Shown here in pieces: positions 22,341 to 33,757 of a DNA stretch of 64,000 bases; within the stretch, counting starts at the first letter, position 1, and every line of letters starts with the position of its first letter. The notes beneath the pieces were generated by a model. The model made no database searches. It saw only the letters and a program-made list of their open reading frames with translations, and was not told the origin of the DNA. The stretch spans positions 5,652,001 through 5,716,000 of the forward strand of contig OZ014413.1 in NCBI GenBank assembly GCA_963965975.1, written 5' to 3'. This stretch comes from Xestospongia bergquistia (Eukaryota > Porifera > Demospongiae > Haplosclerida > Petrosiidae). The translations under genes were made by a program, and so were the position numbers.

Positions 22341-22544
22341 ACTCGGCAAACACGGCACTGGTAGCCACTAAACTATAGTGGACAGTAGCAAAACGTCTGT
22401 ATTTCTTAAAAATACTGCCAAAAGGAGCGTCAAACGAAACAAAAAGCTTTAAAAGTCTGAAAAATCCTTGAAAAAAGCAGAGCTTTCAGTGAGGACTCAA
22501 TAAAAACCTCCTGCATACAGCTTATGACATTTTCTAACTTGTGT

Positions 22545-22905
22545 TTTTCTGGTGTTTTTTGTTTCTCTTAAGTATTATATTGTTGAAAAAATATAATCCT
22601 TTGTTACTGAAAAAGTGTAACTAACACACTACGAGTATATTCCTAGTGTGTGCTGCACACAAAGTGATATACACACCAATGGTGTGTGGAAGAAATATGT
22701 GACAAATACACATAGCTTATTACAGTGTAAATGGAGAACAATTTGGTAGTTTATCTAACTTGCAATTATCTACTTATAAAAACTTTCAATGCTATTGTCA
22801 GTCTTGTGTTCGTTAAAATAAGCAAGTGTAATGTTTCTTAAACTTTTAAGTCTGTTCCAGTAGTACTATAGCTTTTGACTCAGCCTTAAACTACAAGATA
22901 AACAG
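22545..22905 (+). repeat. Transposon tail plus 5' flank shared by transporter copies 1 and 3
   Basis: Matches 63,380-63,738. The first 50 bases match the last codons of the transposon-derived gene that ends near 63,445 (SGV, then YY). The remaining 300 bp are the 5' flank of the transporter reading frame. The same junction lies in front of both transporter copies. Confidence 0.7.
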
Positions 22906-22907
22906 AG

Positions 22908-24526
22908 ATGAACTACCAAAACGTGTGCGTTCGTTCTAAAGGAGCTCTTGTGGTAGTGGCAACAAGCATGTTGCTAATATCTACTACAATAATAACAGGA
23001 GGTCTTTCCACAAATTTCATTGATAACTATTCGTATGTCATTTTTGCTGCTATTGGACTTCACTATCTCTCTTATCCTCTTCTTGGATTGTTAGGTGAGA
23101 AATGGATGAGATATAACGTCATACTGGTTGGAATAATGTTGATGTTTGGTGGATTCTTTATTTTCGTGGTTACATTAGTGACTTTATACTTTGTTCATCT
23201 AAGTGACATTGTTGTAGTTAGTATATGTTTAGTTATAACATTTCCATATTTTTTGGGATATGGTATATTTGAAGCTAATGTGATCCAATTTGGTACTGAT
23301 CAACTTCAGTCTGCAACATCTCAATTAAGAGTTAAGTAGTTTTGTTTATTGGTTTTTATACATGAATTATTCTCTACTAGCGTTTGTCTTACTACTGGCA
23401 TCAAGTATAACATCTATTGTTTATAATAATACCATTTATTCTACCTTCACTTGTGTTTTTGGTTATGGTGTACTTATTGTCATCATTGCAGTTTTGTCTT
23501 TTTGTTGTTTTAAACGTCATTTGGTTATTGAGCCAGCTCAACATAACAATCCTATCAAACTAATATGGAGAGTAATGAGGTATGCTTTAACTCACAAACA
23601 ACCAGTGAGACGTAGTGCCTTTACATATGGAGAGCTCCCACCTTCCAGACTTGATCATTGTAAAGAGAGATATGGAGGACCATTTACTACTGTACAAGTA
23701 GAGGATGTCAAAAGCTTTTTATACATACTTAGTATTGTTTTAGGGACACTTGGATATGGATTTCTTGACACTAAGAACAAAATTTCTGATCAATACTTAA
23801 TTTTTATTCAAATGCAAGGTCCAAACAGTTTCATAGAAAATCTTCTACTGATATATCCTCTGGCAGTTGGATATCTTTTCATTGTATTTGCAGTTCCTTT
23901 CTATCAATTTATAATAGTTCCCTTCTTTTCTCACTACATTCCTAGTATATATGTTAAAACGTATATGGATTGGACTAGTGGCAATGCTAGTAGACTCAAT
24001 CATGACAAGTGTCATTAGCTATTTCATGACTAAAGATATCAGAAATGCTTTAACTAATGATGATATATGTTTGACCTTCACTAACAACATAACATTTCAA
24101 AACGAACTACAATCAGATATACTCACACTGCCTTTCTATATCATGGCTCTTCCTCAGTTTTTGTCTGGTATTAGTATTTTCTTTGTTCAGTTTACAAGTA
24201 TTGAGTTTATTTTAGCTCAAGGTCCTCGTATTATGCAAGGATTGTTAATTGGAATATGGTTCACACACTTTAGCATTTACTGTTTAACATTAACCTTATC
24301 TACTTCTTGGTTAGGTTGCCACTGGGAGTATTATGCTGTCAAATCAAGTGTTGTTTTAATCTCAGTCATTGTTTATACTATTGCTGCATATAAATACAAG
24401 TATAGACAACGTAACGAACTTTCTGATGTCAATGAAAGAGTTATCATTACAGAATATACTGAAAGACAAATATTGCAGGAATACGGTACATGTCATTCAA
24501 TTCCATATAAGATGAATGATAAATAA
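22908..24526 (+). pseudogene. POT/SLC15-like oligopeptide transporter, copy 1 (two 4-nt insertions)
   Basis: Three consecutive open segments, 22,908-23,336, about 23,340-23,960 and 23,951-24,526, together give one major-facilitator protein of about 535 residues with about twelve hydrophobic helices. GYGIFEANVIQFGTDQL is the family signature of proton-coupled oligopeptide transporters (import of di- and tripeptides with protons at the plasma membrane). The start ATG at 22,908 is well placed before a cytosolic N-terminus and the first helix. The frame is broken at 23,323 by an extra TTAA and near 23,950 by an extra ATAT compared with copy 2. No introns are visible. Either a young pseudogene or an allele with two small insertions. 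Confidence 0.75.
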
Positions 24527-26350
24527 CATGTCCATAACTGATTTGCATAATTATGACAACTAAAATAATACAATATCTATTACAATGCTGTACACAATTA
24601 GTTCCAATTTTTCAATAACTTCATAGTTTTTAGATTTGTTGGTTTAGCTAATAGAAATTAATATTTCTAATTTCATGAGTTACTTTTTAATGTTATCTTT
24701 GTATGTCATTTTAGTACTGAGAATAAAAAAATAGCAGAAGTTAAACAAGAGTGTAGTTATTATTAAAAATAACCACTATTAAAAGCTATATATATAGTAA
24801 ATGAAAATAAAATACAATTTTAAATTAAAGCTCATTACTATGAAATTAAATATACAAATTAATCATGAGTGCAATGTTCTGATACTTCAACATGTAATCA
24901 ATAGCAGATTATCACCTGTTCCTGTATTTTGCCATAATAAAACTAATAACATAAAAATGACCCTTTGTTACTTTGACTTTACTAAGAACATTTCTATCAA
25001 ATCAGATTTAAATTTAGTTTGATATTACTATTTTATATCCAAGCTATTTTCAATGTTTTACTGGTATTGCCGTTTTAGGTTTCAGTTCATAATTTTTATG
25101 TTTATTCTATCTCTAAATTCTTGTATTATACAAGGATTGTTAAATGGAATATGACATATGCACTTTAGTATTTAGTTTGTAAAGTTACCCTATTTATCTT
25201 TTTGTCTTGTTGTTACTGAAAGCATAATATAATGAAGACAGGAGTTGTGATCATCTCAATATTTTACACTATTGCTGTGTATTGATACATGCATGTATAC
25301 ACAATATATCTGATGTCAAAGAGACAGTTATAACAATCACACAATATACTCAGAGATAATTAGACCAAGAGTACAGAATGAACTTGGTTATGATGGTTAC
25401 TCTTTTGCTTTAACTTATTCTTTTAAAGCAATAACAACTTTATTTTTCATGTTTTTATTATAGGCTTTGTCTGCCCATTGTTATACACAACTACCCATCA
25501 AATGATATATTGTTATCATAATGACTCTATTCAAAGATATCATTGAAGAAAAGTTTTCAGTTGTTTACACAAGTCTAGGTCTTAGTTGTCGACAAGAAGA
25601 GAGTATATATTGTAGGATTACTGACACAAGTGCATAATAATTATACCTTCATCAAATACATCTTTGACCGAACCAGTTTGTTATTATAGGTAACTGCTCT
25701 TTGAGTGAAATACTTTGTGTTCAATAACTTTCACCTTATCCATCAGAAGTTTTGCTTCCAACATAAATCAACACACACATTACTATCTAGTATAGTACTC
25801 ATGTTTTACCTTATCTATGTTATTTTCATGCCATAGTGTGGAAGAAATAGTCAACTTGGTTACTCTCATTTGTATTTGATGAATCACATGTCAATTTGAC
25901 GAAGGCAATGCTATGACAAGAGATTAAATAAGAAGTTCTACACTACCAATTATTTTTAAAAAATATGTGTATATAACTGTTTTTATCACTGTGACACTGA
26001 TAATGTTGACTGTGAACAAATTAGTAATAATACAGTACCAGTCTTCAATTGTTCTTGCAAGCCTGGCTTCAGATTAGTTAATGATACTTATGTTTAGATA
26101 ATATAGTACAAATGTACTTGATATCTATGTTAATGCCATCCATAAACATAGATGAGTGTAGTGAAGGCATTTCTGGCTGTTCTCTACTGTACAGTAATAC
26201 CATCAGAATATAATATAGGTACCAATTTGGCAATGATAACTACACTTGACACAGCCAAAATCATGTCAGTATCCAAAAGTACCCAAATTTGTATACTGTT
26301 AGTATCCCAAAGTGGTATCCACACTGTGTATACATGTTAGTATATGCTTA
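24527..26350 (+). repeat. Duplicated 3' flank with degraded transporter end and EGF-like remnants
   Basis: 24,536-25,960 is repeated with divergence at 54,790-56,100. Around 25,090-25,330 it holds a second, decayed copy of the transporter C-terminus (the QGLL and GIW region with stops). At 25,985-26,097 a piece reads CSCKPGFRLVND and at 26,148-26,190 IDECSEGISGC, both calcium-binding EGF-like signatures, so an EGF-containing gene once lay here. No open gene remains. Confidence 0.55.
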
Positions 26351-26953
26351 GCATATTTGGCTAGTCATGAATATACATATCTTTCTTTCTCTAACATGCT
26401 CTGCTCTTTTGTCTTTTTAGCTGGCCGTGTACTTGAATGTTGCTGTCACTACTTTCATCCATGCACTTTGCCCTACTCAAGCTAGTATTTTGGTAGCCTA
26501 TAAATGATATGTCTAGTATTGACAAAGGACTATGTTTAATGCTGTTGATATTCTCAAATTTTTCAAATCAATAATATTTATTCCAAACTACTTGGAAATG
26601 TTTGGGAGTTGCCAATGACTGATTATCACAGGTATCTTGTGTTGCTATAGGTTAACTTGCTAAGTGGTTACTTGTCACACAACCTAGCTGTCACTATATA
26701 GATGAATATATGTTGTGTATTGGTTGTTGTTATAAAAGAAGCTCTTAGTTGATTTTGGTCAAAGTCTATTTGAAAATATTTTAATTATTTTTAAATATTT
26801 CATTTGATATAGAGCTATTGGTTTTCCTTTAGAAAGAAATGCCTTTGTCAAAAGAACAAACAGTTAAATATTATTCAAGAAGCAGAATAAAATTAAGGAA
26901 GTGACTAGTGATCTGGCAGCCGGATTGTATTTTCCGGCACTACAGCTCCGGCA

Positions 26954-27602
26954 GTGCAATATCCTGACGTGAAACAAATGACACGGACCCTATACACGTG
27001 GTTTAACATGGCGCTCACGGTTGGTGATACTTTCCAATCATATGAAGAGTTTTTAAAGCGAATAAAAGAGTTTGAAGCTTTTAATCATGTCCAGTTGTTT
27101 CACAAGGACTCAAGAACGTTGGAAGCTGCTAGAAAACGTGTACCTAAAAGAATAGAGAAACCCAAACCTAGTTTGATGTACTTTAGTGTTGACTTAGCAT
27201 GCCTTTTTGGTGGAAAAGATTACGAAGGAAGAGGAACAGGTGCTAGACAACACAAAAGGTATTTATTACAGACTTATATAGAATTTATTGTCATAATCAT
27301 ACAGTACTTTCAGACAAGGTTGTCCTGCAGGGATTAAACTTCGCCTTACTGATGACTGCCAAAAGCTCGTTATAACAGATGTTCATATGGAACACAACCA
27401 CTCTATATCCAAGGTAACACATTAAACAATTGAACTTACTACGTACCATATACAATGTAGGAAATTTATGATCACCTTCCAAAGCAGAGGAAACTTGATG
27501 TGGCCCAAAAGAATGAAGCTAAGTCGTTGCTAACTCGTGGGGAGATATGGACAAGAGGAGGAAAAGCAATTGTCACTGAGCAATTATGTGAACATGAAAG
27601 TG
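26954..27602 (+). CDS. FAR1/ZSWIM3-like N-terminal exons of the MULE-like gene
   Basis: Three exons: 26,954-27,258 (donor GTATTT), 27,314-27,413 (donor GTAACA) and 27,461-27,602 (donor GTATGT), joined by introns of 55 and 47 nt. The product reads FQSYEEFLKRIKEFEAFNHV, then a basic stretch, CLFGGKDYEGRGTGAR, then a CPAGIKLRL segment and MEHNHSIS. Cys plus HNH spacing matches the FAR1/WRKY-GCM1-type zinc finger found at the start of MULE transposases and ZSWIM proteins. It would bind the element ends in the nucleus. The start is the first ATG-compatible codon inside the inverted repeat and is uncertain. Confidence 0.65.
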
Positions 27603-28075
27603 GTATGTGTAAAATGTCAAATTTGTGGTTGTCTCATGATCATGTATATTCTCTTTCCCTTAAGACCAAATGGATATTGAAATCAATGAAGGTGAGGTTG
27701 TGATTTACATTTCAATTTTCAAGTGATATGTACATGTACATACATGTATGTAGTAGAATGCCTGGATGTTTTGGTATACTTACTGAATAAAGATGATTGC
27801 TTGGATAAGGATACTAACAATGAACAGGCAGTTCAGCAGAGTAAAGATGATCAAAGCAAAGATTTTCAAGCTATAGGTGAGGTACCTGTATTCTGTTTAG
27901 CTATATTATACCTCCCTATGTTTATAGTCCCTACTTTTGTGTCAGATAAAGAAAACATTCATGTACCTACATGTACTACTACTACTACTGCTACTTCTAG
28001 AGATCAGATGGATGGTATGTGATTTCTACTAGCATTGCATGATAGGGTTTAGCTACATTGTGCTTACTGCATGTA

Positions 28076-28255
28076 TAGCAGGAAATTTTGGAGGGAGATA
28101 AATTTGGTGAATTTGGCAAATGACTATCCATTTGCCAAAATAAAACTAACCAATTAGTGAATTGTAGGCGTGAACATTGAAATGGGTGTGGCATGTCGCC
28201 AATATCCAATTTTGATGAATTCACCAAAATTTTGTCCTTCCAAAATTACCTGCTA
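28076..28255. mobile_element. 180-bp MITE nested in the MULE-like element
   Basis: Inverted ends TAGCAGGAAATTTTGGAGGG and TAGCAGGTAATTTTGGAAGG (right end read inward), flanked by TA on both sides (28,074-28,075 and 28,256-28,257). The interior is largely palindromic (GGTGAATT repeats). It has no coding capacity. It lies in an intron-like part of the element, so it came in later. Confidence 0.75.
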
Positions 28256-28268
28256 TATGGTATTATAG

Positions 28269-28828
28269 AGCTGGGTACTATTAAGTTGCCACCAAAGATT
28301 AAGAAACGAGGACGACCAAAAGGTGCTGAAATGACCGTAATTGGACTAACGAAGAGAAGAAAGAAACATGATAAGACATTGCCGTTTCTAAAGAAACTTC
28401 CACAAGAGTGAGAGAAAAGTATGCAAATGACAATTATGTGACAAGTGCCTACTAATACCTTTCTAGTTATATTGAAGTGGTTTGTGGATGTTGCTGTGGC
28501 TGAGTCAGCTATTTGTCATAAAACGATTATTGAAGAGGATGAAGTAGAAATAAAGCCAGAGAAAGTTACCCCTGCGTGTTTGGAACCTCAAGTGTGTCTT
28601 GATGTTTGCGAGAAATACTTTACTAAAGATGCATGTCTAGTAGTTCAAGATGTCATTGCTACTATACAAAGGGATCCAGTATGGTATTGTGGGAGATGTA
28701 CTATACAAATCAATGATGATACTGACTCCCCCATTCAATGTGACAGTTGCTTAATGTGGTTCCACTTCACATGTATTGGTATCCATACACAGCCCAAACG
28801 CAAAATGTGGTTCTGTTCATATTGTTAG
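28269..28828 (+). pseudogene. AT-hook and PHD-finger C-terminus of the MULE-like gene
   Basis: 28,269-28,411 reads KLPPKIKKRGRPKGAEMTVI, with the GRP core of an AT-hook, which binds the minor groove of AT-rich DNA. In the same frame, after TGA codons at about 28,409 and 28,439, it continues through ILKWFVDVAVAESAI and KYFTKDACL to a C4HC3 PHD finger: WYCGRC, then PIQCDSCLMWFHFTCIGI, then KMWFCSYC and a stop at 28,828. Both TGA codons are one transition from CGA. The AT-hook plus PHD tail resembles C-termini I recall for ZSWIM3-like MULE-derived proteins in invertebrates. Confidence 0.7.
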
Positions 28829-29059
28829 AAAATGAAACAATAAGTATTTCCAAAAAATCTCACTATAATTATTGTCGCTTCATCTCAGTGTTGCAATTCT
28901 TTTGTCCTCACAACTTGTCCATTTATTATAATTCGATATTCAATGTCGGCCACGCCTACTTTGCTGCAGTCCATTCACATCAGGATATTGCACTGCCGGA
29001 GCTGTAGTGCCGGAAAAATTGGTCCGGCTACCGGATCAGTAGTCACCTCCTAAAATTAA

Positions 29060-29756
29060 TGTTAGATTGTCCTTCATCAACCTCAATAGGGGAGGGGCTG
29101 GCAAACAAGACTATAGAAATATGCAATGATGCTCACTCAACCTTCACGGCACTAATTACTCAGGGTATGATACTAAATTAATTGAATCAAAATTACTTTT
29201 TTGTGCTTCATTGTCAGTGGTCATATGACTAATTGTCATATTTTTTGCTGGCGGCATTTTAGATAAAATCATTGACACAAAGAAGCTAAACTCCAGTAGA
29301 CATATTTACTCCATCATTGATGGGGCTTAGCTGAAAAATGTAGGTGTGTGCATTATCAAAAGCGACCTAAAGCCAAAAATGCAGTAATGGACTTTCAAGA
29401 TCTTCTTTAATAGCTATTTGTCACATTAATCAATCATTTGTGTTCATAAATACTAGTTGCTAGCTTGGTGTCAAAGTATAATTAAAACTATTTCGTTCCT
29501 TTCATTGTTTCAACAAAATTACTATTTTGATTAAATTGTTTTGTGCTCAATCGGTGTCACCACATAGACCACTTCATTTAACTTGTTTGGAAATGTGATT
29601 GACATCTTGATAGCAACAACACGAGACTTAATTGACTTGATTGGTATGTACAACAAAGAAGACGTTTTGTTCAGAGACCAAACTTGTACTGGTTTTCCAA
29701 AAAAGTAACAATAATATATATTATTCATGTCACATGAACACAGACACTTTTGCAAT
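29060..29756. other. AT-rich stretch, no gene recognised
   Basis: Lies between the MULE-like element and the CACTA remains. 29,531-29,756 may be the far 3' end of the CACTA gene on the minus strand, but the reading there is not recognisable. Confidence 0.3.
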
Positions 29757-31010
29757 CTAAAATGTTGTAATTTCATGAGACTCTTTTACAACTTTTAATC
29801 CAACTACTTCATATAATGACTCTGCAATGTTGAGCTCAATACTCTCAATAAGAAGTAATGATGATTTGAAATATTTTGACAATGATGATCCAATCACCAA
29901 ATCATTAACCTTTATTGCCAAAGATACTTTAAATAATAGAAGAACTTGACAAGAAGGAAACATTGACAAAGCAACATTTAAAGCTAGTTGATGCTCTTCT
30001 TTCAAGAAAGCATCTTCATATATGGGTGGAATTGGAGTTATTATAAAATCTGATGACAGCTCTGTTTCTAAAGTACTTTGTTTCAAAGATCCTACATTAT
30101 ATTTACACTTACTTATAACAGGATAAAATGTGTCTATCATGTCTTGAGGCCATTTATATGTAGAGTACAAGTCATGATCCCAAAATCGTGTCATCAACTG
30201 GACTGAAATGTTTTGGGAGTTGGTATGGTATGATCCCAATATACCATTAAGTCTTTCATAGGGAAAAAGCCAAAATGAATAAAGAGGTTCATAGTCTTGA
30301 ATCACCGATGCTAAGTGTCCATGAAGATGCATATTTGGAGTTAATAATGATTTACCATAAAGGTTAACAAAAGACCAACAAAACCCATTATCATATCATC
30401 AGCTTCCTTGAGGTCACATGCATTTATGTTTCTTCGACAAAGAAGCCAGCAAATCTGTACAAATTTAGCCCAACAAGTGTAATGATCGGTGGGTAATATA
30501 GATTTTAACGTTGGTAATGAATAGAAAAGAACCCAATTTTTCCATTGGTCAGCTGTGAAACCTGAAAATTTTGAAGCAATTTTAAATGGAATTCGGCCTA
30601 TATCTGATGGTATAATGAAAGTATCAACAATTTCTTGAATACTAGCAAAATTTTTTTCATCTAACAATTCCAGGTTTTCCAAACCAATCTACATTCAGCT
30701 ATAAAGCAAAGTTATAAGGAAGTGACAGAAATGGACAACCATCAAAACATTGAAATTCCTGCCATATTTGTCCATCGTAAACATCATTATAATATCCACT
30801 ATGGAAAACTTTTGATCTCCATGATTCACACTCATTATAAAAGTTAGGACACATAAGTAATGCTTGTAATGACTCAACAATACTTTTATAACAGTAAATG
30901 ATGATCCAACAAATGCAGAAAATATAGTTGTCCATAAACTTCCTTGGAGATCCAAAGGTAAACAATTGATAATATAATCATTTTTATATTTTTGTATAGA
31001 CTTACAACGA
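29757..31010 (-). pseudogene. CACTA (En/Spm) TNP2-like transposase, C-terminal part, broken
   Basis: Minus strand, three frames in succession. 30,965-30,700 reads CESWRSK, then YNDVYDGQIWQEF and PYNFAL followed, after a TAG, by LNVDWF. 30,682-30,345 reads FIIPSDIGRIPFKIASKFSG then FTADQWKNW and CWLLCRRNINACD. 30,332-29,757 reads MHLHGHLASVIQDYEPLYSF then FPYERLNGILGSYH. These are the ordered motifs of the C-terminal half of TNP2 transposases, which move CACTA elements. At least two frameshifts and one stop are present. I did not find CACTA-type ends or target duplications. Confidence 0.7.
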
Positions 31011-31690
31011 TTTCTAGAAATGCTTGATGAGAGATTCAGTAAAAGTAATCTTAATAAAAGTGATGTAATTTTACATAAGACAAGAAAGGACGTACTTCCT
31101 TCAACATCTCTTCCACTTGTAAATGGTATTGCCTCCCTATATCCCATAGAATCTAGTCGTGTGTTGGTTAATGTAATATGGTATAGTATGTTTGCCCACA
31201 GTAGTCATGACAACAGATGATTATTAGTGATAGCTAAACAAGGTGAACAAAAGGTTTTTGCTTGACCAGTAATTCAAATTATGTTTGTTTTGACATATCT
31301 TTAGATTGAAGTGGTGAAGAATTAAGTCACCAAAACAGTGCAAATTTTAATAACAATACACCTAACCGTATTTGTCTATGCATATTTTTTTCATAAAAAA
31401 TGGTTGTAATCTCAAAATACATTTAGGACATCTAAGTATCCTAAAGGGGTTACAAGTATACAAAGGTAGTATACACAGAGTATGCTGGTTTACATATACA
31501 ATTGTTTGGATATTTAAGTTCATATCCAAACTTGTGAACAAAATTGGATACTTGGAGTATCCAATTGTACATACTAATAGGATACTTGAGTGTACAAAGA
31601 AGTATCCTACTTGCATACTAGAGTGATTTTCACTGTGTGACTTGGTAACACCATCAATTCATTATAATGGTTGACATTGCTTGTCATGAA
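31011..31690. other. AT-rich stretch with direct repeats of GGATAC-type units
   Basis: 31,420-31,625 contains repeated short words (GGATACTTGGAGTATCC, AAGTATCCTAC, TTGGATATTTAAG) on both strands. No gene recognised. It may be upstream debris of the CACTA element. Confidence 0.3.
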
Positions 31691-32990
31691 CAGATATCAA
31701 TGAATGTGCAAAATAGATGATGTGAACATAATTGTTAAAATGGTATTTGTTGCTATTTTAGTTCTATATACTTAATGAAAATTAATGGTTGCAACAGTAC
31801 AAGTTTATAAAACTATAGCTAGTGATTATTAATCTAAAAAAGATCATGCTCATTAAAGATATCAATGAATGTGCTTCATATAATGGAGATGTAGTCAGAC
31901 TACATGTTTGAACATGACTGACAAATACTAAGCCACTGTTTTCATTTATGATATAGATATCAATGAATGTATTACATTTAGTTGAGGTTGTACTTAGACC
32001 TGTCATAACACTCCTGGCACTTACACATATTACAGATACATTCTGGAGATAGATGGTCAAGTCTCAATTTAACACTTCATTTCTAACAGTGTATAGTTGT
32101 TTTGTTTAGTAATCAGTTTCTTTGTACAAATTCTTTTATGATTTGTACACCTAAGATATTAATGAGTGTAATAGAAACAATGGTTGTTGTCCTCATCATT
32201 ATATAAACAAGCTAGGAAACTAACATATCTTTGTGATAACGGGATCTAGTCAGAAAACAATAGAAGTAATTGCTTAAGTAATTAATTTTTACCAAGACAC
32301 TAAATTATCAAACCTTTAAATATATCAGAGTGTACTCATAATAATGGAGGTTGTGAACATAATTGGTAACCTGATTCACAATCACAAACATAACTTCCTA
32401 ATTGGTTTAATAACAGTTGTGTTCACAAATATAAGTACTATTTGCATGTTCATTGATATCTAAAGAAATGTATAGGCATATTATTTCCATTTCTTTGTTA
32501 CTTTTCTATCACAACTTTGTCTATCAGTGATGTTCAATAAAAGAATCCAGTATTGCAGGAACATCCATAGATTCTCAGTGTGTTAGTACATACTTGGGTA
32601 AAACTTCATTAGTTATTAAATGCTCATTGGTTTCTATGATTTGTGTACTGCCATTTATAAATATTATATATTACTAACCAACACAAGTTTCTGATTACTC
32701 ATAAGATGGTATCAAACAAAGCAGGAATAATATAGGATCCTTCTGTATTGACACAATTCTGATTACATCCAAGAGTACACTCATCCACATCTTACACAAT
32801 ATAAAATCATATTTTATAGGAAGTGATAGTATTAATAATCTTATCTTCAAAGTGATGATTATCAGACTCAATGATATAGCCAGTATTACATGAGCAGTAA
32901 TAACAACCAATTATTATGACAAGAATACTCACATTCTCCATTATTGTTGATACACATATTAATTTCTGTTACAAAATGCAATAATAATAC
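31691..32990. pseudogene. EGF-like repeat remnants on both strands
   Basis: Plus-strand snippets begin DINECASYNGD (31,858), DINECITF (31,956) and DINECNRNNGC (32,157), and 32,340-32,375 reads THNNGGCEHN, all calcium-binding EGF starts followed by stops. On the minus strand 32,975-32,930 reads EINMCINNNGECE and 32,790-32,695 reads DVDECTLGCNQNCVNTEGSY. These are scattered exons of one or more EGF-repeat genes, now non-coding. The 32,921-33,060 piece recurs at 56,580-56,735. Confidence 0.6.
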
Positions 32991-33070
32991 TTCAATACAA
33001 AAATCCCAGGAAATACATGGTTAATATTTAGTTTAAATCCAATTAATGGATTATTAATCTAATGATATGG

Positions 33071-33117
33071 CTTACCTACAAAATGAACACAAGATGAGTG
33101 TTCATTGTGTAGGTAAG
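33071..33117. repeat. 20-bp inverted repeat with 7-nt loop
   Basis: CTTACCTACAAAATGAACAC at 33,071-33,090 pairs with 33,098-33,117 with one mismatch around the loop AAGATGA. It would form a stable hairpin as RNA or cruciform. No TE ends or gene borders are attached. Confidence 0.7.
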
Positions 33118-33757
33118 ACTACAACAATCAGTGCAAATGCAACAAACAATATAAAGACTATATAGTGCTTGTTCATCACAGAAAATTTATTGTTTATCTT
33201 CTTGTAATATTTAAAATGATTGAAAAGGACAAGGTGGTTGCCAAAAAAATAATTCCAGACTTATTCTCTTCTACATACTGGGAATGTACTTACTGAAACA
33301 GGGATTAATGAAGAACTGATACAGGAGTATTAAGAAACTGGATTTACTAGTTTACTGTGTTACATGAAATAAAGCAAGATCTAAAATATGAATTAAAAGT
33401 ATTAGCATCCTTCATTATACTTCAGTATAATTCATCAGCAGAGTTGAGTCCAACAATACAATCAGATAAATTATACATAATAGTGTCTTCACATTTTCTA
33501 TTTCCTCTTCTATAAAAGTTACTCCATATTTCCAAGGTATAGTTAAATAGGGTTGTCCTCCTCCCAGTAGGTCAAGGCACTACAATTCCTGGGGGAATTT
33601 GTTCTTCCTGGCATGCTTTTGGAATAGTTCCCTCCCTTATATATATATTAGTTGGAATTTCTTTTAGACATGCTCTCTCTTTCTCTATATGTATGCAAAA
33701 TTAGTCTCATACTACTAAAATACTGCAATAACAATATTAACAACATGTAAACTACAG

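Larger units (their letters stand above)
26897..29050 (+). mobile_element. Mutator-like (MULE) element, 2,154 bp, 9-bp target duplication
   Basis: Flanked by a perfect 9-bp direct repeat TAAAATTAA (26,888-26,896 and 29,051-29,059), the length typical of Mutator elements. Ends are inverted repeats of about 80 bp starting GGAAGTGAC and GGAGGTGAC and sharing CCGGCACTACAGCTCCGGCA, then GTGCAATATCCTGA. Inside is a plus-strand gene with a FAR1/ZSWIM-like N-terminus, an AT-hook and a PHD finger. The region between about 27,603 and 28,260, where a MULE DDE core and SWIM finger would be expected, is short and has none, so the copy is an internal-deletion derivative. Confidence 0.8.

Noticed and set aside
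22908-24526. Three separate genes for the three open segments
   Set aside because: Alignment to copy 2 shows one continuous transporter with two small insertions that shift the frame.
15900-28445. TGA recoded as a sense codon
   Set aside because: TGA appears in frame only in transposon remains that also have TAG stops and frameshifts; SRCR gene A shows TGA in place of a required Cys. Decay explains all.
26897-29050. Independent host PHD-finger gene
   Set aside because: The inverted ends and the 9-bp duplication enclose all its exons, so it belongs to the transposable element.
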